A stretch of 64,000 bases of DNA from positions 1 to 64,000 of the forward strand of contig JAGBKB010000081.1 of assembly GCA_017934175.1 (NCBI GenBank), given 5' to 3'. The position numbers and the translations under genes were made by a program. Each line of letters starts with the position of its first letter. Within the stretch, counting starts at the first letter, position 1. The stretch comes from Lachnospiraceae bacterium (GTDB taxonomy: Bacteria > Bacillota > Clostridia > Lachnospirales > Lachnospiraceae). Below are positions 44,901 through 51,722 of this stretch, piece after piece. The notes beneath the pieces are model-generated. The model worked only from the letters and a program-made list of their open reading frames with translations, had not been told where the DNA came from and did not search any database.

Positions 44901-45133
44901 TAAAAAGTCTTGTAAATGGTAGGGCAGACTTAGTGATTATTAACAAAGATGACTCTGTGTTGATAGTTGATTATAAATCAAATATCAATAAAAATGTAGA
45001 TAAAGAGAAATTTAAGGCTCATTTAGATAATGAGTATAAAGCACAATTAGATTTTTATAAAAGAGTTTTGAATAAAGTGTATCAAAAAGATGAGAGTAAG
45101 ATAGAAACACAAATTTACAATAAATTTATTTAG
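41951..45133 (+). CDS. addA: AddA-type helicase-nuclease
   Basis: A 1060-residue UvrD-like helicase with C-terminal RecB nuclease domain. Helicase motifs in order: Walker A FVEAGAGAGKTTLLLERI, Ia ITFTKKAAEEMRTR, motif II YVDEFQDTDRVQVD, III VGDPKQSIYRFRGADVPLY, IV LNYNYRSNKDIVDFV, V RFMNVHKAKGLEGKIVII and VI AYVAVTRAEEVLIV. The nuclease domain ends with GTIMHRVFEL and VNGRADLVIINKDDSVLIVD followed by YKSN. The frame opens at 41921 but AAAGGAG (41938-41944) selects the ATG at 41951. It is somewhat shorter than typical AddA (about 1200). Its stop codon overlaps the stop of the malQ remnant on the other strand. Confidence 0.88.
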   Translation: MTEDKKREDIMNNIETSMFVEAGAGAGKTTLLLERILNQLKSGIDPEAIVAITFTKKAAEEMRTRMFTALNKSFIEEKDDTKKSNIHNAIVNYEKIQISTIHSFCYKLLMEQALNAKLRMDLSMLENDDERNNKMEFFNNKWRSIDYKSIIKIYELKINKLKDLSFSVFSILTDLPEEINVVKDAKLLKSGIENYPKKDKDKKIINDSRDNAKEVLYPEREAFIANYLIDFIEPFAKEYREIKDSHYISNNLLLIKVRDLLNGKEEYSKNALKYFRKKYKYFYVDEFQDTDRVQVDLIYSLAKDESGKLREGSLFIVGDPKQSIYRFRGADVPLYLKVKKEFENMEKEGEKVKVYTLNYNYRSNKDIVDFVNENNVSIFENYGEMESKSSANIFYKNNSNDIALKGVYHIGYPDKVPKNGSNWLYKKEYEEKDLPRLIKTLVDNNFKIYDRKKEKLKEVEYRDFLILCRSTKDMDKYMKVLMENDIPVNISSKINISDNKILFRIRNIYRYIAYPYGDKLATEGISQVFAKGLVNDTNKDDLKEKMKKFFEKIKSMDAYTALTYIAHNLDLYIYNQDELDASKLKRIQTQITQMLETVINQYDNNKMEVYDGICKFIETGYEREISQEYESNAVRFMNVHKAKGLEGKIVIICKRSDQRPYYNKANKPVYFNYDTYHEDNEYYISASRLINYKNEYLASYANNNDIIKKVETEEIAEYDRLAYVAVTRAEEVLIVMNVLTDKQELLNKYIESIKMKENLFDIECENKKMKIRDYIKDDSNFVSQSNSTKSSKWEKNEFELEKDNSQKEKIYNKISPSLLAKEDKVIYTENSEEDGNVINSVSIEQDNDNEDSEITIGKDNIEIKGAVYGTIMHRVFELIVNSYIINKKILDAKSKEIETIINLAIIESYDTISKFKMFESEEQKIDDYIGKLKDVLKEDIEKFIKSDLMTKTIPNAKQIFTELSFEYVDEENGIYNNKNFNKELKSLVNGRADLVIINKDDSVLIVDYKSNINKNVDKEKFKAHLDNEYKAQLDFYKRVLNKVYQKDESKIETQIYNKFI

Positions 45134-45357
45134 TGTGTTCTTTTTGAATCAACAGTTAAATTTGTGAGAATAGTTTTAGCATTATCATCAAGTTCATATG
45201 GAAGTAGTTGATAACCCCAATTCATTGAAGAAACAGTAGATGGTATATTCATACGACCAATACTGCCAGCGCCTAAAATGTCTTGAAACTGCACTACAAC
45301 TAAATTAGATTTACTTTGATATAAAACATTAAGAGCCTCTTTATGATATTGATAACT
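45130..45357 (-). pseudogene. malQ (4-alpha-glucanotransferase) 3' remnant, copy 1
   Basis: A minus-strand frame of 75 codons without a start, ending in TAA at 45132-45130. It reads YQYHKEALNVLYQSKSNLVV then VQFQDILGAGSIGRMNIPST and VSSMNWGYQLLPYELDDNAK, which is the C-terminal signature of GH77 MalQ (QD.LG.GS..RMN.P.T....W...L). The match stops abruptly at about 45357, where the next plus-strand ORF begins. The remainder of malQ is absent from the window. A shorter copy of the same tail lies at 55952-56054 in the same orientation. Confidence 0.78.
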
Positions 45358-45359
45358 AT

Positions 45360-45653
45360 ATGAATTATGTTAAAAACGATAACGAAATAGCAAAGTATGC
45401 CAAACATTATAGAGAAGTTCGTGATGATGGAGTCAAGAAATTTGATAAACAAACATTTTACGATGAGTTTGTTAAAATATTTTCTGAAGACGAAAAGGCA
45501 ATTTTTGAAGAAGAATTAAAACCTATTATATGTGAAGATAATGTGGTGAATATGTTTCATATAATTGATAGCAATGAAGTGATTTGGAGCGAGGGAAACA
45601 AAAAAGTAACATTCAATGATGTTGAAAAAGTTTGGATACAGAAATATTTTTAG
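45360..45653 (+). CDS. Uncharacterised 97-residue protein, possibly 5'-truncated
   Basis: The frame begins at an ATG that abuts the broken edge of the malQ remnant and has no ribosome binding site, so the coding sequence may be the 3' part of a longer gene cut at the same junction. The product is charged, rich in aspartate, glutamate and lysine, with no membrane segment or recognisable motif. It overlaps the next frame by 22 bases; the pair may be two coupled genes or one gene broken by a frameshift. Function unknown. Confidence 0.42.
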   Translation: MNYVKNDNEIAKYAKHYREVRDDGVKKFDKQTFYDEFVKIFSEDEKAIFEEELKPIICEDNVVNMFHIIDSNEVIWSEGNKKVTFNDVEKVWIQKYF

Positions 45654-46069
45654 GACACAATAAAAAGTACAATATTGATTTTAAATATGTGTATGCATTT
45701 TGCGGTGCATATACTTGTGAGTTTGAGTATGATGGCAAAAAATATGGATTCACAGTAAGAAATGATTGCAAAACAGAAGAAATAAAAACTGGAAAAGATA
45801 AAGGCAAGTTAAAATTAGTTACGATACCATTGGATGAGCAAGTTGATAGAGCACTTGAAAGCTATATTGATTATCTTATATTTAATGAAGAAGAAAAGAC
45901 TAAGAAAAAAAGATATGACAAAATAGATGTTAAGAATTATTATTTACTTTCTATATCTAATAAGGAGGATTGCTATTTTTATGATACTGAAGTTGGTGAC
46001 AAAGAACTTGATATAGAGTCATATGAACATAGTGGAATGACATCAACATATTACATAGTGAATTATTAA
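45632..46069 (+). CDS. Uncharacterised 145-residue protein
   Basis: The frame starts with TTG at 45632 inside the preceding ORF, with GAAAAAG upstream. The product is soluble, beta-rich in its first half (YVYAFCGAYTCEFEYDGKKY, GFTVRNDCKTEE) and acidic at the end. I recognise no family. Because the start is weak and the preceding ORF ends just after it, a frameshift linking the two is possible. They form the first block of the accessory island behind the malQ break. Confidence 0.42.
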   Translation: MDTEIFLGHNKKYNIDFKYVYAFCGAYTCEFEYDGKKYGFTVRNDCKTEEIKTGKDKGKLKLVTIPLDEQVDRALESYIDYLIFNEEEKTKKKRYDKIDVKNYYLLSISNKEDCYFYDTEVGDKELDIESYEHSGMTSTYYIVNY

Positions 46070-46116
46070 GGTAGAGCATTTTAAGAAAAGGTTAAAATAT
46101 GGTGAAATAATATATT

Positions 46117-46187
46117 GCCAAGTTTTAGGAATGAATTCCGAAAACTTGGCAATTTTCATAAGTTTTGGGAATGAATTCCGAAAACTT
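46117..46187. promoter_or_regulatory. Two nested-palindrome operators upstream of the DUF4143 ATPase gene
   Basis: Two copies of AAGTTTT(a/g)GGAATGAATTCCGAAAACTT lie 40 bases apart (46120-46147 and 46160-46187). The first extends to a 34-base inverted repeat (46117-46150). Each contains an inner GGAAT/ATTCC palindrome. The second overlaps the -35 box, so a bound dimer would block transcription of the ATPase gene. Confidence 0.75.
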
Positions 46188-46214
46188 GACATTTCGTCCT
46201 AGATTTAGTACAAT
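46186..46214 (+). promoter_or_regulatory. Promoter of the DUF4143 ATPase gene
   Basis: A perfect TTGACA (46186-46191), 17-base spacer and TACAAT (46209-46214), 33 bases before the ATG. The -35 box shares two bases with the right arm of the second operator. Confidence 0.82.
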
Positions 46215-46246
46215 ATTACTAGAAAAATGGTATTTTTGAGGTTTTA

Positions 46247-47446
46247 ATGGTAAAAAGAGTTGAATACTTTGAAAGGTTACTAAAGTTCAAGGACAAAGGG
46301 CTAATAAAAGTAATAACTGGTGTAAGGCGGTGTGGCAAGTCCACATTGCTTTTAATGTATAAAGATTATTTACTTGAAAATGGGATAAGCGAAGATCACA
46401 TCATTTTTATAAACTTTGAAGATTTAGATAATGAAGAGCTTACGAATTACAAGGCATTATATGATTTTATAAATGCATTAATAAAAGATGACAAAAAATA
46501 TTATATCATACTTGATGAAATTCAAAATGTAAATAAATTTCAAAAAACAATTGATAGTTTATATCTCAAAACAAATGTCGACATATACATTACGGGATCA
46601 AATGCATATATGTTGTCATCTGAAATTGCAACTTTGATTTCTGGCCGATATGTGCAAATAGAAATGCTTCCATTATCATACAAAGAATACAGAGAAGGGA
46701 TGAAAGAAAATAATAAAGAAGCGAACTTAATGTCTTACATAGAAAACACTTCATTTCCGCAAGTTATTCAATTTGCAAATGATAAAGAGTTAATAAAAGA
46801 ATATGTTGAAAGTTTATTTAATACGATAGTAGTGAAAGACATTTTAAATAGAAATAAAATAAGTGACATTATAGTTTTCAAAAGCATTTTAAGATTTATA
46901 ATAGATAACATAGGATCAACTATATCTAGTAAAAAAATATCTGATACTTTAACTTCCGATGGTAGAAAAGTTGATGCAAAGACTGTAGAAAAATATATAA
47001 ATGCAATGATCGAAAGTTATATCTTATATCAAGTGAAGAGATATGACATAAAAGGCAAACAATATCTCAAATCTCAAGAGAAATATTATATAGTAGATGT
47101 TGGATTTAAATATTCCCTTGTTCCAAATAGTAGACTTGACTTAGGTCACATCATAGAAAACATAGTTTATCTAGAACTAATAAGAAGAGGTTATAAAGTA
47201 TTTATAGGTAAGACAAATGAATATGAGATTGATTTTGTGGCACATAAAGGTGATGAAATAGAATACATCCAAGTAACTGCAAGTATAAGAGATAGTCAAA
47301 CTTATGAACGCGAAATGAGACCATTTAAATCTATAGATGACAACTATGAAAAAATAATATTAACCTTAGATGATGACTTAGATGAAAATGATAATGGGGT
47401 GAAGATTATGAATGTGGAGAGGTGGATTCTGGGAGGAAATTTATAG
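46247..47446 (+). CDS. AAA_14/DUF4143 ATP-binding protein
   Basis: A 399-residue protein of the AAA_14 plus DUF4143 family. The Walker A loop is VITGVRRCGKSTLLLMYKDY, Walker B is YYIILDEIQNVNKFQ, and sensor-like motifs are IYITGSNAYMLSSEIATLIS and GRYVQIEMLPLSYKEY. The C-terminal DUF4143 half contains a PD-(D/E)XK-like segment (RRGYKVFIGKTNEYEIDFVA). These ATPases are abundant in anaerobes and usually monocistronic behind palindromic promoters, as here. Function unknown; several copies per genome are common, which suggests mobility. GAGG lies seven bases before the ATG. Confidence 0.85.
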   Translation: MVKRVEYFERLLKFKDKGLIKVITGVRRCGKSTLLLMYKDYLLENGISEDHIIFINFEDLDNEELTNYKALYDFINALIKDDKKYYIILDEIQNVNKFQKTIDSLYLKTNVDIYITGSNAYMLSSEIATLISGRYVQIEMLPLSYKEYREGMKENNKEANLMSYIENTSFPQVIQFANDKELIKEYVESLFNTIVVKDILNRNKISDIIVFKSILRFIIDNIGSTISSKKISDTLTSDGRKVDAKTVEKYINAMIESYILYQVKRYDIKGKQYLKSQEKYYIVDVGFKYSLVPNSRLDLGHIIENIVYLELIRRGYKVFIGKTNEYEIDFVAHKGDEIEYIQVTASIRDSQTYEREMRPFKSIDDNYEKIILTLDDDLDENDNGVKIMNVERWILGGNL

Positions 47447-47476
47447 ACAGTGGAATGATATGCTTTGATGCAATTT

Positions 47477-47630
47477 TTGATATATCTATAGAATTATGAT
47501 ATACTCTATTTATTAAATACAGGGAGTTATATCTTGAAATTACAAAAAAGGATTGGTTAAATTGGCTGATGCAGCCAAAGAACTTGGTATGACTAAAAAA
47601 GAGTTTAGCAAACTTGCAGGATTGTACTAA
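47477..47630 (+). pseudogene. Internally deleted Rpn-family nuclease gene
   Basis: The first part (promoter TTGATA/TATACT with 17-base spacer, AGGGAG site, TTG start and five codons) matches the start of the intact gene at 50637, and the second part (47550-47630) matches its last 26 codons, reading ADAAKELGMTKKEFSKLAGLY. About 800 bases between an A-rich pair of sites are missing and the junction is out of frame. It marks the left side of the zincin cassette. Confidence 0.85.
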
Positions 47631-47698
47631 TTGTTTAAATGAGAAAGAAATATTATCATAAAAGACTATGAAAGACTTAATTATAGAGAGGAAAGAAG

Positions 47699-47767
47699 AT
47701 GCAAGATTCTACATATGATGACCATACAAACCCATATCTCTATTTAATAGATAGTTTTTTTTGTTGA
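47699..47767 (+). CDS. Doubtful 22-residue ORF
   Basis: ATG at 47699 with GAGAGGAAAG upstream encodes a 22-residue peptide starting MQDSTYDDHTNPYLYLID. The ribosome binding site is good but the product is short and unrecognised; it may be a leftover 5' end of a decayed gene. The gap from 47630 to 48134 otherwise holds the terminator at 47809 and the ORF at 47855. Confidence 0.25.
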   Translation: MQDSTYDDHTNPYLYLIDSFFC

Positions 47768-47808
47768 GTTTTTAAATGCAGTAAAACTTTATAAATGTGT
47801 AAATATTT

Positions 47809-47836
47809 AAGTCAGCAGGAGCTTGCTGGCTTTTTT
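47809..47836 (+). terminator. Intrinsic terminator
   Basis: GTCAGCA (47811-47817) pairs with TGCTGGC (47824-47830) with one G-U pair, followed by six Ts. Confidence 0.7.
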
Positions 47837-47854
47837 ATAAAAAAGAGAATTGGC

Positions 47855-47989
47855 ATGAATAAAGTTAAAATAATGTGTTGTAACTGCTTATTAGATAAGG
47901 ATAACAATAACGATTTAAATAAGTATTTGATGAATTTGATAAAAATTAAAACAAAAGATATTAAGAATTCTAATGATTTAGGTATTTAA
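47855..47989 (+). CDS. Doubtful 44-residue ORF
   Basis: An ATG at 47855 just after the terminator opens a 44-codon frame (MNKVKIMCCNCLLDKDNNND). AAGAGAA lies upstream. The product is basic and asparagine-rich with three close cysteines. An upstream GTG extension would cross the terminator and is unlikely. No family recognised; possibly a remnant. Confidence 0.22.
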   Translation: MNKVKIMCCNCLLDKDNNNDLNKYLMNLIKIKTKDIKNSNDLGI

Positions 47990-48134
47990 GGTCATTCTTA
48001 ATATATTCAGTAATGATTAGTTGTGAAAAGTAGAAAAAACAAAATGGAGTAAACTTTAGATGTTAAAAATAATTGAATACATGTATTTTTGCCATATAGT
48101 TTATAGATAAATTAATAAAAAAAAAGGAGGAACT

Positions 48135-49742
48135 ATGAGTAAAGAAAATATAGTGACAATTTTTGTTCGAAAGAGTGATTTAAATGAAAAAATTATAGAT
48201 AAACTCATTCCAAACAAGAAAGTATATTTGGATGTCCAAGAAAAAAGAATAAAATTAAATGCAGAACATCAAAATATAAGTTTTAAAACTAATGAAATAA
48301 AAAATATAACTGAAAGTGGTGAGTATTATATTGAACTTGTAAAAGCGAAATTATCTTGCTTTGATTCGCAGAGTCGCATTCCTTTTATATTAGAAAACTT
48401 ACCTCCTATCTATAAATATGATAGGTTAATAATTCAGTTATACTTAAGCAAAGAAAAGAGAAACCTTGATTGTAAAATATATAATGTAGGAAATTATAGT
48501 GAAGAAATTCCGTATAAATATCTTACTAATAATGAAACATATAAAGAATTATACAATTTGTCTATATGTAATACTAAAAAAATTGTCAATAAAAACAGAA
48601 TAGTATCAACAGAGTATAGTAGTTATAATAACTATGAATATTACTATATGAAAGAAAAAAAACTATTATCAGATTTTGACAATAACAAATCACTGTATGA
48701 CAAATATAATGCTTATACTAAGTCAAATAAAGTTATTAATATGGACACTTTTAATAATGCTAATTCTTATGTTAAAAGACTAGAAGAAAGATTGAATATC
48801 ATTAGTAAAAGTCTAAAAACTTTATTAAAACACAAAGCAGATTTTAGTAATTATTTTAATGAATTTAAATATGAAGAAAAAAAATTAATTGAGTTAGCTG
48901 ATAAAGAACATGATTATAGAAAAGTATATTGTGATAAAGGATGGATAGGTGATAATTATCATGAAATAATGGTGAGAAATAATAATGATAATAAAGTTAA
49001 AATTGATATAAATGATGATGATTTATTATACTATATGACATATATCAATATGCACACACTAAATGGGATTATTTTTTTAGATGATGAATTTATTTTGAAA
49101 GGAATTGAATGTTATATAAAAGTAGATGAACTTGGGCTGTACATATGTATTGACAATGAAAGTACTTTAGAGTATTTTAAAAGAAAATATAATATTAGTG
49201 ATGTGGATTTTAAAATTGGGAAATATGTAATTATTGCTCCAAAGCATTTAGAAGCATTTACTAAAAAATATTTAAAAAAATATGTAACATATAAAAATGA
49301 AACATATATTTTGGCTTGTAAAAAAAGGAATGATTTGCTTGTTGATTATGAAGATTTTTGTAATGAAATGTGTAAAAAGATAACAAAATTAACGTTTCTT
49401 CACGAACTTGGCCATATGGCATTTACAGGTAGTAATAGAACCGCTAAAAGGGAAAGTGATGAATCGGCAGCAAATTGGTTTGCGAGTATAGGATTAGATG
49501 TGGTTGAAAAGTATCGTATATATTTAAAAACTAGAATGCAACCTGTTGAATATCAAAATTTCTTTACAAACACTGCACTATTACCAGGTGGGAAATTATT
49601 TAAAAGCACTAAAGAATTAGAAGATGCTTGTAATTTGTATAACACTGAAAATGATAAAGCGATAATAGATTATAAAGATAAGTGCAACTTTGAGTATTAT
49701 AAAAAAGTTAAAGATATGATTGACGATATGTATCTTCCCTAA
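48135..49742 (+). CDS. Large protein with C-terminal M78-like zinc metallopeptidase motif
   Basis: A 535-residue protein with a very strong AAAAGGAGG site. Residues 1-400 have no recognisable domain and are rich in Lys, Asn and Tyr. The C-terminal part carries FLHELGHMAFTGSN (H423, E424, H427) followed by ESDESAANWFASIG with E443. The HExxH...ExxAN.FA arrangement and 16-residue spacing resemble the ImmA/IrrE (M78) peptidases that cleave transcriptional repressors during stress or mobile-element induction. There is no signal peptide, so it should act in the cytoplasm. The size and long N-terminal region are atypical for M78. It is followed after 20 bases by the 214-residue partner, and the two lie between a dead and a live Rpn gene, next to McrBC. 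Confidence 0.7.
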   Translation: MSKENIVTIFVRKSDLNEKIIDKLIPNKKVYLDVQEKRIKLNAEHQNISFKTNEIKNITESGEYYIELVKAKLSCFDSQSRIPFILENLPPIYKYDRLIIQLYLSKEKRNLDCKIYNVGNYSEEIPYKYLTNNETYKELYNLSICNTKKIVNKNRIVSTEYSSYNNYEYYYMKEKKLLSDFDNNKSLYDKYNAYTKSNKVINMDTFNNANSYVKRLEERLNIISKSLKTLLKHKADFSNYFNEFKYEEKKLIELADKEHDYRKVYCDKGWIGDNYHEIMVRNNNDNKVKIDINDDDLLYYMTYINMHTLNGIIFLDDEFILKGIECYIKVDELGLYICIDNESTLEYFKRKYNISDVDFKIGKYVIIAPKHLEAFTKKYLKKYVTYKNETYILACKKRNDLLVDYEDFCNEMCKKITKLTFLHELGHMAFTGSNRTAKRESDESAANWFASIGLDVVEKYRIYLKTRMQPVEYQNFFTNTALLPGGKLFKSTKELEDACNLYNTENDKAIIDYKDKCNFEYYKKVKDMIDDMYLP

Positions 49743-49762
49743 AATGGTGTACAAGTGAATTG

Positions 49763-50404
49763 ATGCAATTAAGTTCTAATGGTGACTTTTTAATAAGTAA
49801 TAGTGATGAAACTATGCGAAAAATATCAAAAGAATATCCTGATGAGATGATTTGTTATGAGAATCGTGCAGAAGGTACAAATGTATTTTCAGCTGTTGAT
49901 GCATTATCATTTTCAAATATTTACATGAAAAATGGAGTTGACATATTAAAGTATGTGCATATGTATAGACCGGTATATTCTGATGATACAGAAAATGGAC
50001 ACGGATTAGTGTTGAATCTCGACGATTTTGAAAAAGAACTTGAAGAGAGAAAGAGAAAAATAGATGAAGGGAAAATTAATTTTAGTGGTCGGCATTCAGT
50101 ATTTGAATTGCCAACTGGGCATGATGTGTTCTATAAAAAACCACTTCAAAGGTATTATAAAATTTTAGATAATGATATAAACAAGTTAGCTAGAATTAAT
50201 TTTGATGAGTTTGTAACTTATTTTGATAAATCCGAATTAGATATTTTTAAAGGTGAATTTGAACCTTGCGATGATATAAAAAATGATGATATCACGACAG
50301 GATTTGATGATGCAAATGACGAAGAGTATACTGAGGACCTTAAAGCATCTGCAAGTATTGAAAAATTTAATGAAAGATGTGAAAGAGAGGAAGGAGTATT
50401 TTAA
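49763..50404 (+). CDS. Uncharacterised partner of the zincin gene
   Basis: A 213-residue acidic soluble protein; a TTG at 49760 precedes the ATG at 49763. The first half is mixed (VFSAVDALSFSNIYMKNGVD, MYRPVYSDDTENGHGLVLNL), and residues 85-100 form a charged helix (FEKELEERKRKIDEGK). The C-terminal 50 residues are highly acidic and probably disordered. No family recognised. The short 20-base gap and shared strand make it the likely functional partner, substrate or inhibitor of the zincin; this is inferred from context alone. Confidence 0.6.
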   Translation: MQLSSNGDFLISNSDETMRKISKEYPDEMICYENRAEGTNVFSAVDALSFSNIYMKNGVDILKYVHMYRPVYSDDTENGHGLVLNLDDFEKELEERKRKIDEGKINFSGRHSVFELPTGHDVFYKKPLQRYYKILDNDINKLARINFDEFVTYFDKSELDIFKGEFEPCDDIKNDDITTGFDDANDEEYTEDLKASASIEKFNERCEREEGVF

Positions 50405-50579
50405 CTGATAATAATATGGAAAATGATTTGACAAATAGAGTTATGTTATAAGTTTTTAGAAATATTTGAAAATAAAAACATTAGTTCTTGATAATGATGG
50501 TTGTTGAGGATATTTAAGTTATTTAGAAATATAAGAAAAGATGTATTCTGCTATGATACTATCTGAAAACCAACTATTT

Positions 50580-50608
50580 TTGACATATTAGCAAAATTAT
50601 GATATATT
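50580..50608 (+). promoter_or_regulatory. Promoter of the intact Rpn nuclease gene
   Basis: TTGACA (50580-50585), 17-base spacer, TATATT (50603-50608). The decayed copy at 47477 keeps the same layout. The interval 50405-50579 upstream shows nothing recognisable. Confidence 0.75.
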
Positions 50609-50636
50609 ATATTTATTAAATACGGGGAGATATATT

Positions 50637-51539
50637 TTGAAACCACAAAAGATTACTATAAAAACTAAAGATAAGGAAATAAAAAGTTTTACTATTGATT
50701 CAAAGCATCAAAGGGAAATTGATAAGAAAGTAAAAGAGTCTTATCCGCTGAAGAATGATACATTTATGCTATTTGCACAACATAAAAATTTTTGCCAAGA
50801 GTTCCTTAGAGTTATACTTCAAGATAAAAAGTTGGTGGTGTTAGAGAATGATATCCAAAAGAATCTTCCAACTGCTTTTAGCAAAGATGTAATTCTTGAT
50901 ATGTTTTGTAAACTTGGTGATGGTAGCATAGTAAATGTTGAAATACAGCTAACAGATGAAGAAGGACATGAGCGAAGGATATTTATGTATGCATCAAAGA
51001 TAAAAAGTTATCTTACTGAAATAGGAACGAAGTATAAAGATTTAAAAGATATAATAACAATATACCTAACTAAAAATGATATATTCAAAAAAGGTAGTAC
51101 AGTTTATGAAGTCAAGATGAATGTAGTATCAGACCAAGGAGAAGACATAAGTCCTTGGAATGCAGGGTTAAAAGTATATTATGTAAATACTGTTGGTCTA
51201 ACAAATAAAAATATAAATGAGTATTTGCAATTGTTATTAGATAAGACAACATTTAATAGAAAATATAAAGTAACAAGCAAGACTAAAAAAGAATATTACG
51301 AAAAAGGAGGACAAAAGATGAGTAAAGAATTAAGGCAAATGATGGATGAAGAACGTGAGGCGGGAAGAAAAGAAGGCATGAAAGAAGGTATAAAAGAAGG
51401 TAGAAAAGAAGGAATAAAAGAAGGAATGATGGAGTCATTCATACTTATGGTAAAAAAAGGACTGGTTGAATTGGCTGATGCAGCTAAAGAACTTGGTATG
51501 ACGAAAAAGGAGTTTAGTAAACTTGCAGGGTTGTACTAG
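50637..51539 (+). CDS. Rpn-family recombination-promoting nuclease/putative transposase
   Basis: A 300-residue protein of the Rpn/PDDEXK_2 family, starting with TTG behind GGGGAGA. The nuclease core includes DTFMLFAQHKNFCQEFLRVI, FSKDVILDMFCKLGDGSIVN and VEIQLTDEEGHERRIFMYAS (D...E-x-Q catalytic layout). Residues 240-265 are a repetitive basic-acidic helix (REAGRKEGMKEGIKEG) typical of these proteins, followed by a helix-turn-helix-like tail. Rpn proteins are DNA endonucleases that promote RecA-independent recombination in E. coli. An internally deleted relative lies 3 kb upstream. Confidence 0.85.
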   Translation: MKPQKITIKTKDKEIKSFTIDSKHQREIDKKVKESYPLKNDTFMLFAQHKNFCQEFLRVILQDKKLVVLENDIQKNLPTAFSKDVILDMFCKLGDGSIVNVEIQLTDEEGHERRIFMYASKIKSYLTEIGTKYKDLKDIITIYLTKNDIFKKGSTVYEVKMNVVSDQGEDISPWNAGLKVYYVNTVGLTNKNINEYLQLLLDKTTFNRKYKVTSKTKKEYYEKGGQKMSKELRQMMDEEREAGRKEGMKEGIKEGRKEGIKEGMMESFILMVKKGLVELADAAKELGMTKKEFSKLAGLY

Positions 51540-51584
51540 AGAGATGAATAAAGAGTGCGAAAATAAAACCATAAATTATTGATG

Positions 51585-51617
51585 AATTAGTGTGCGATAA
51601 GCACACTAATTTATTTA
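51585..51617 (+). terminator. Intrinsic terminator of the Rpn gene
   Basis: AATTAGTGTGC (51585-51595), loop GATAA, GCACACTAATT (51601-51611), then an AT-rich tail with T doublets; a perfect 11-bp stem. Confidence 0.75.
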
Positions 51618-51672
51618 TTGTTACAACATAGAATTTGATAAATTTTTAACATATTAAATAATCAAACAAAAA

Positions 51673-51722
51673 AAGGAGGTAAAGTAATATATTAATTAAC
51701 TATTTGATTAATATATCACAAA
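51673..51722 (+). promoter_or_regulatory. mcrB leader: distant Shine-Dalgarno with intervening hairpin
   Basis: AAGGAGG (51673-51679) is 43 bases before the mcrB ATG. Between them ATATATTAAT (51687-51696) and ATTAATATAT (51707-51716) form a perfect 10-bp stem with a 10-base loop. Folding would bring the ribosome binding site to about 13 bases from the start. It could instead be a dimer operator. Confidence 0.55.
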
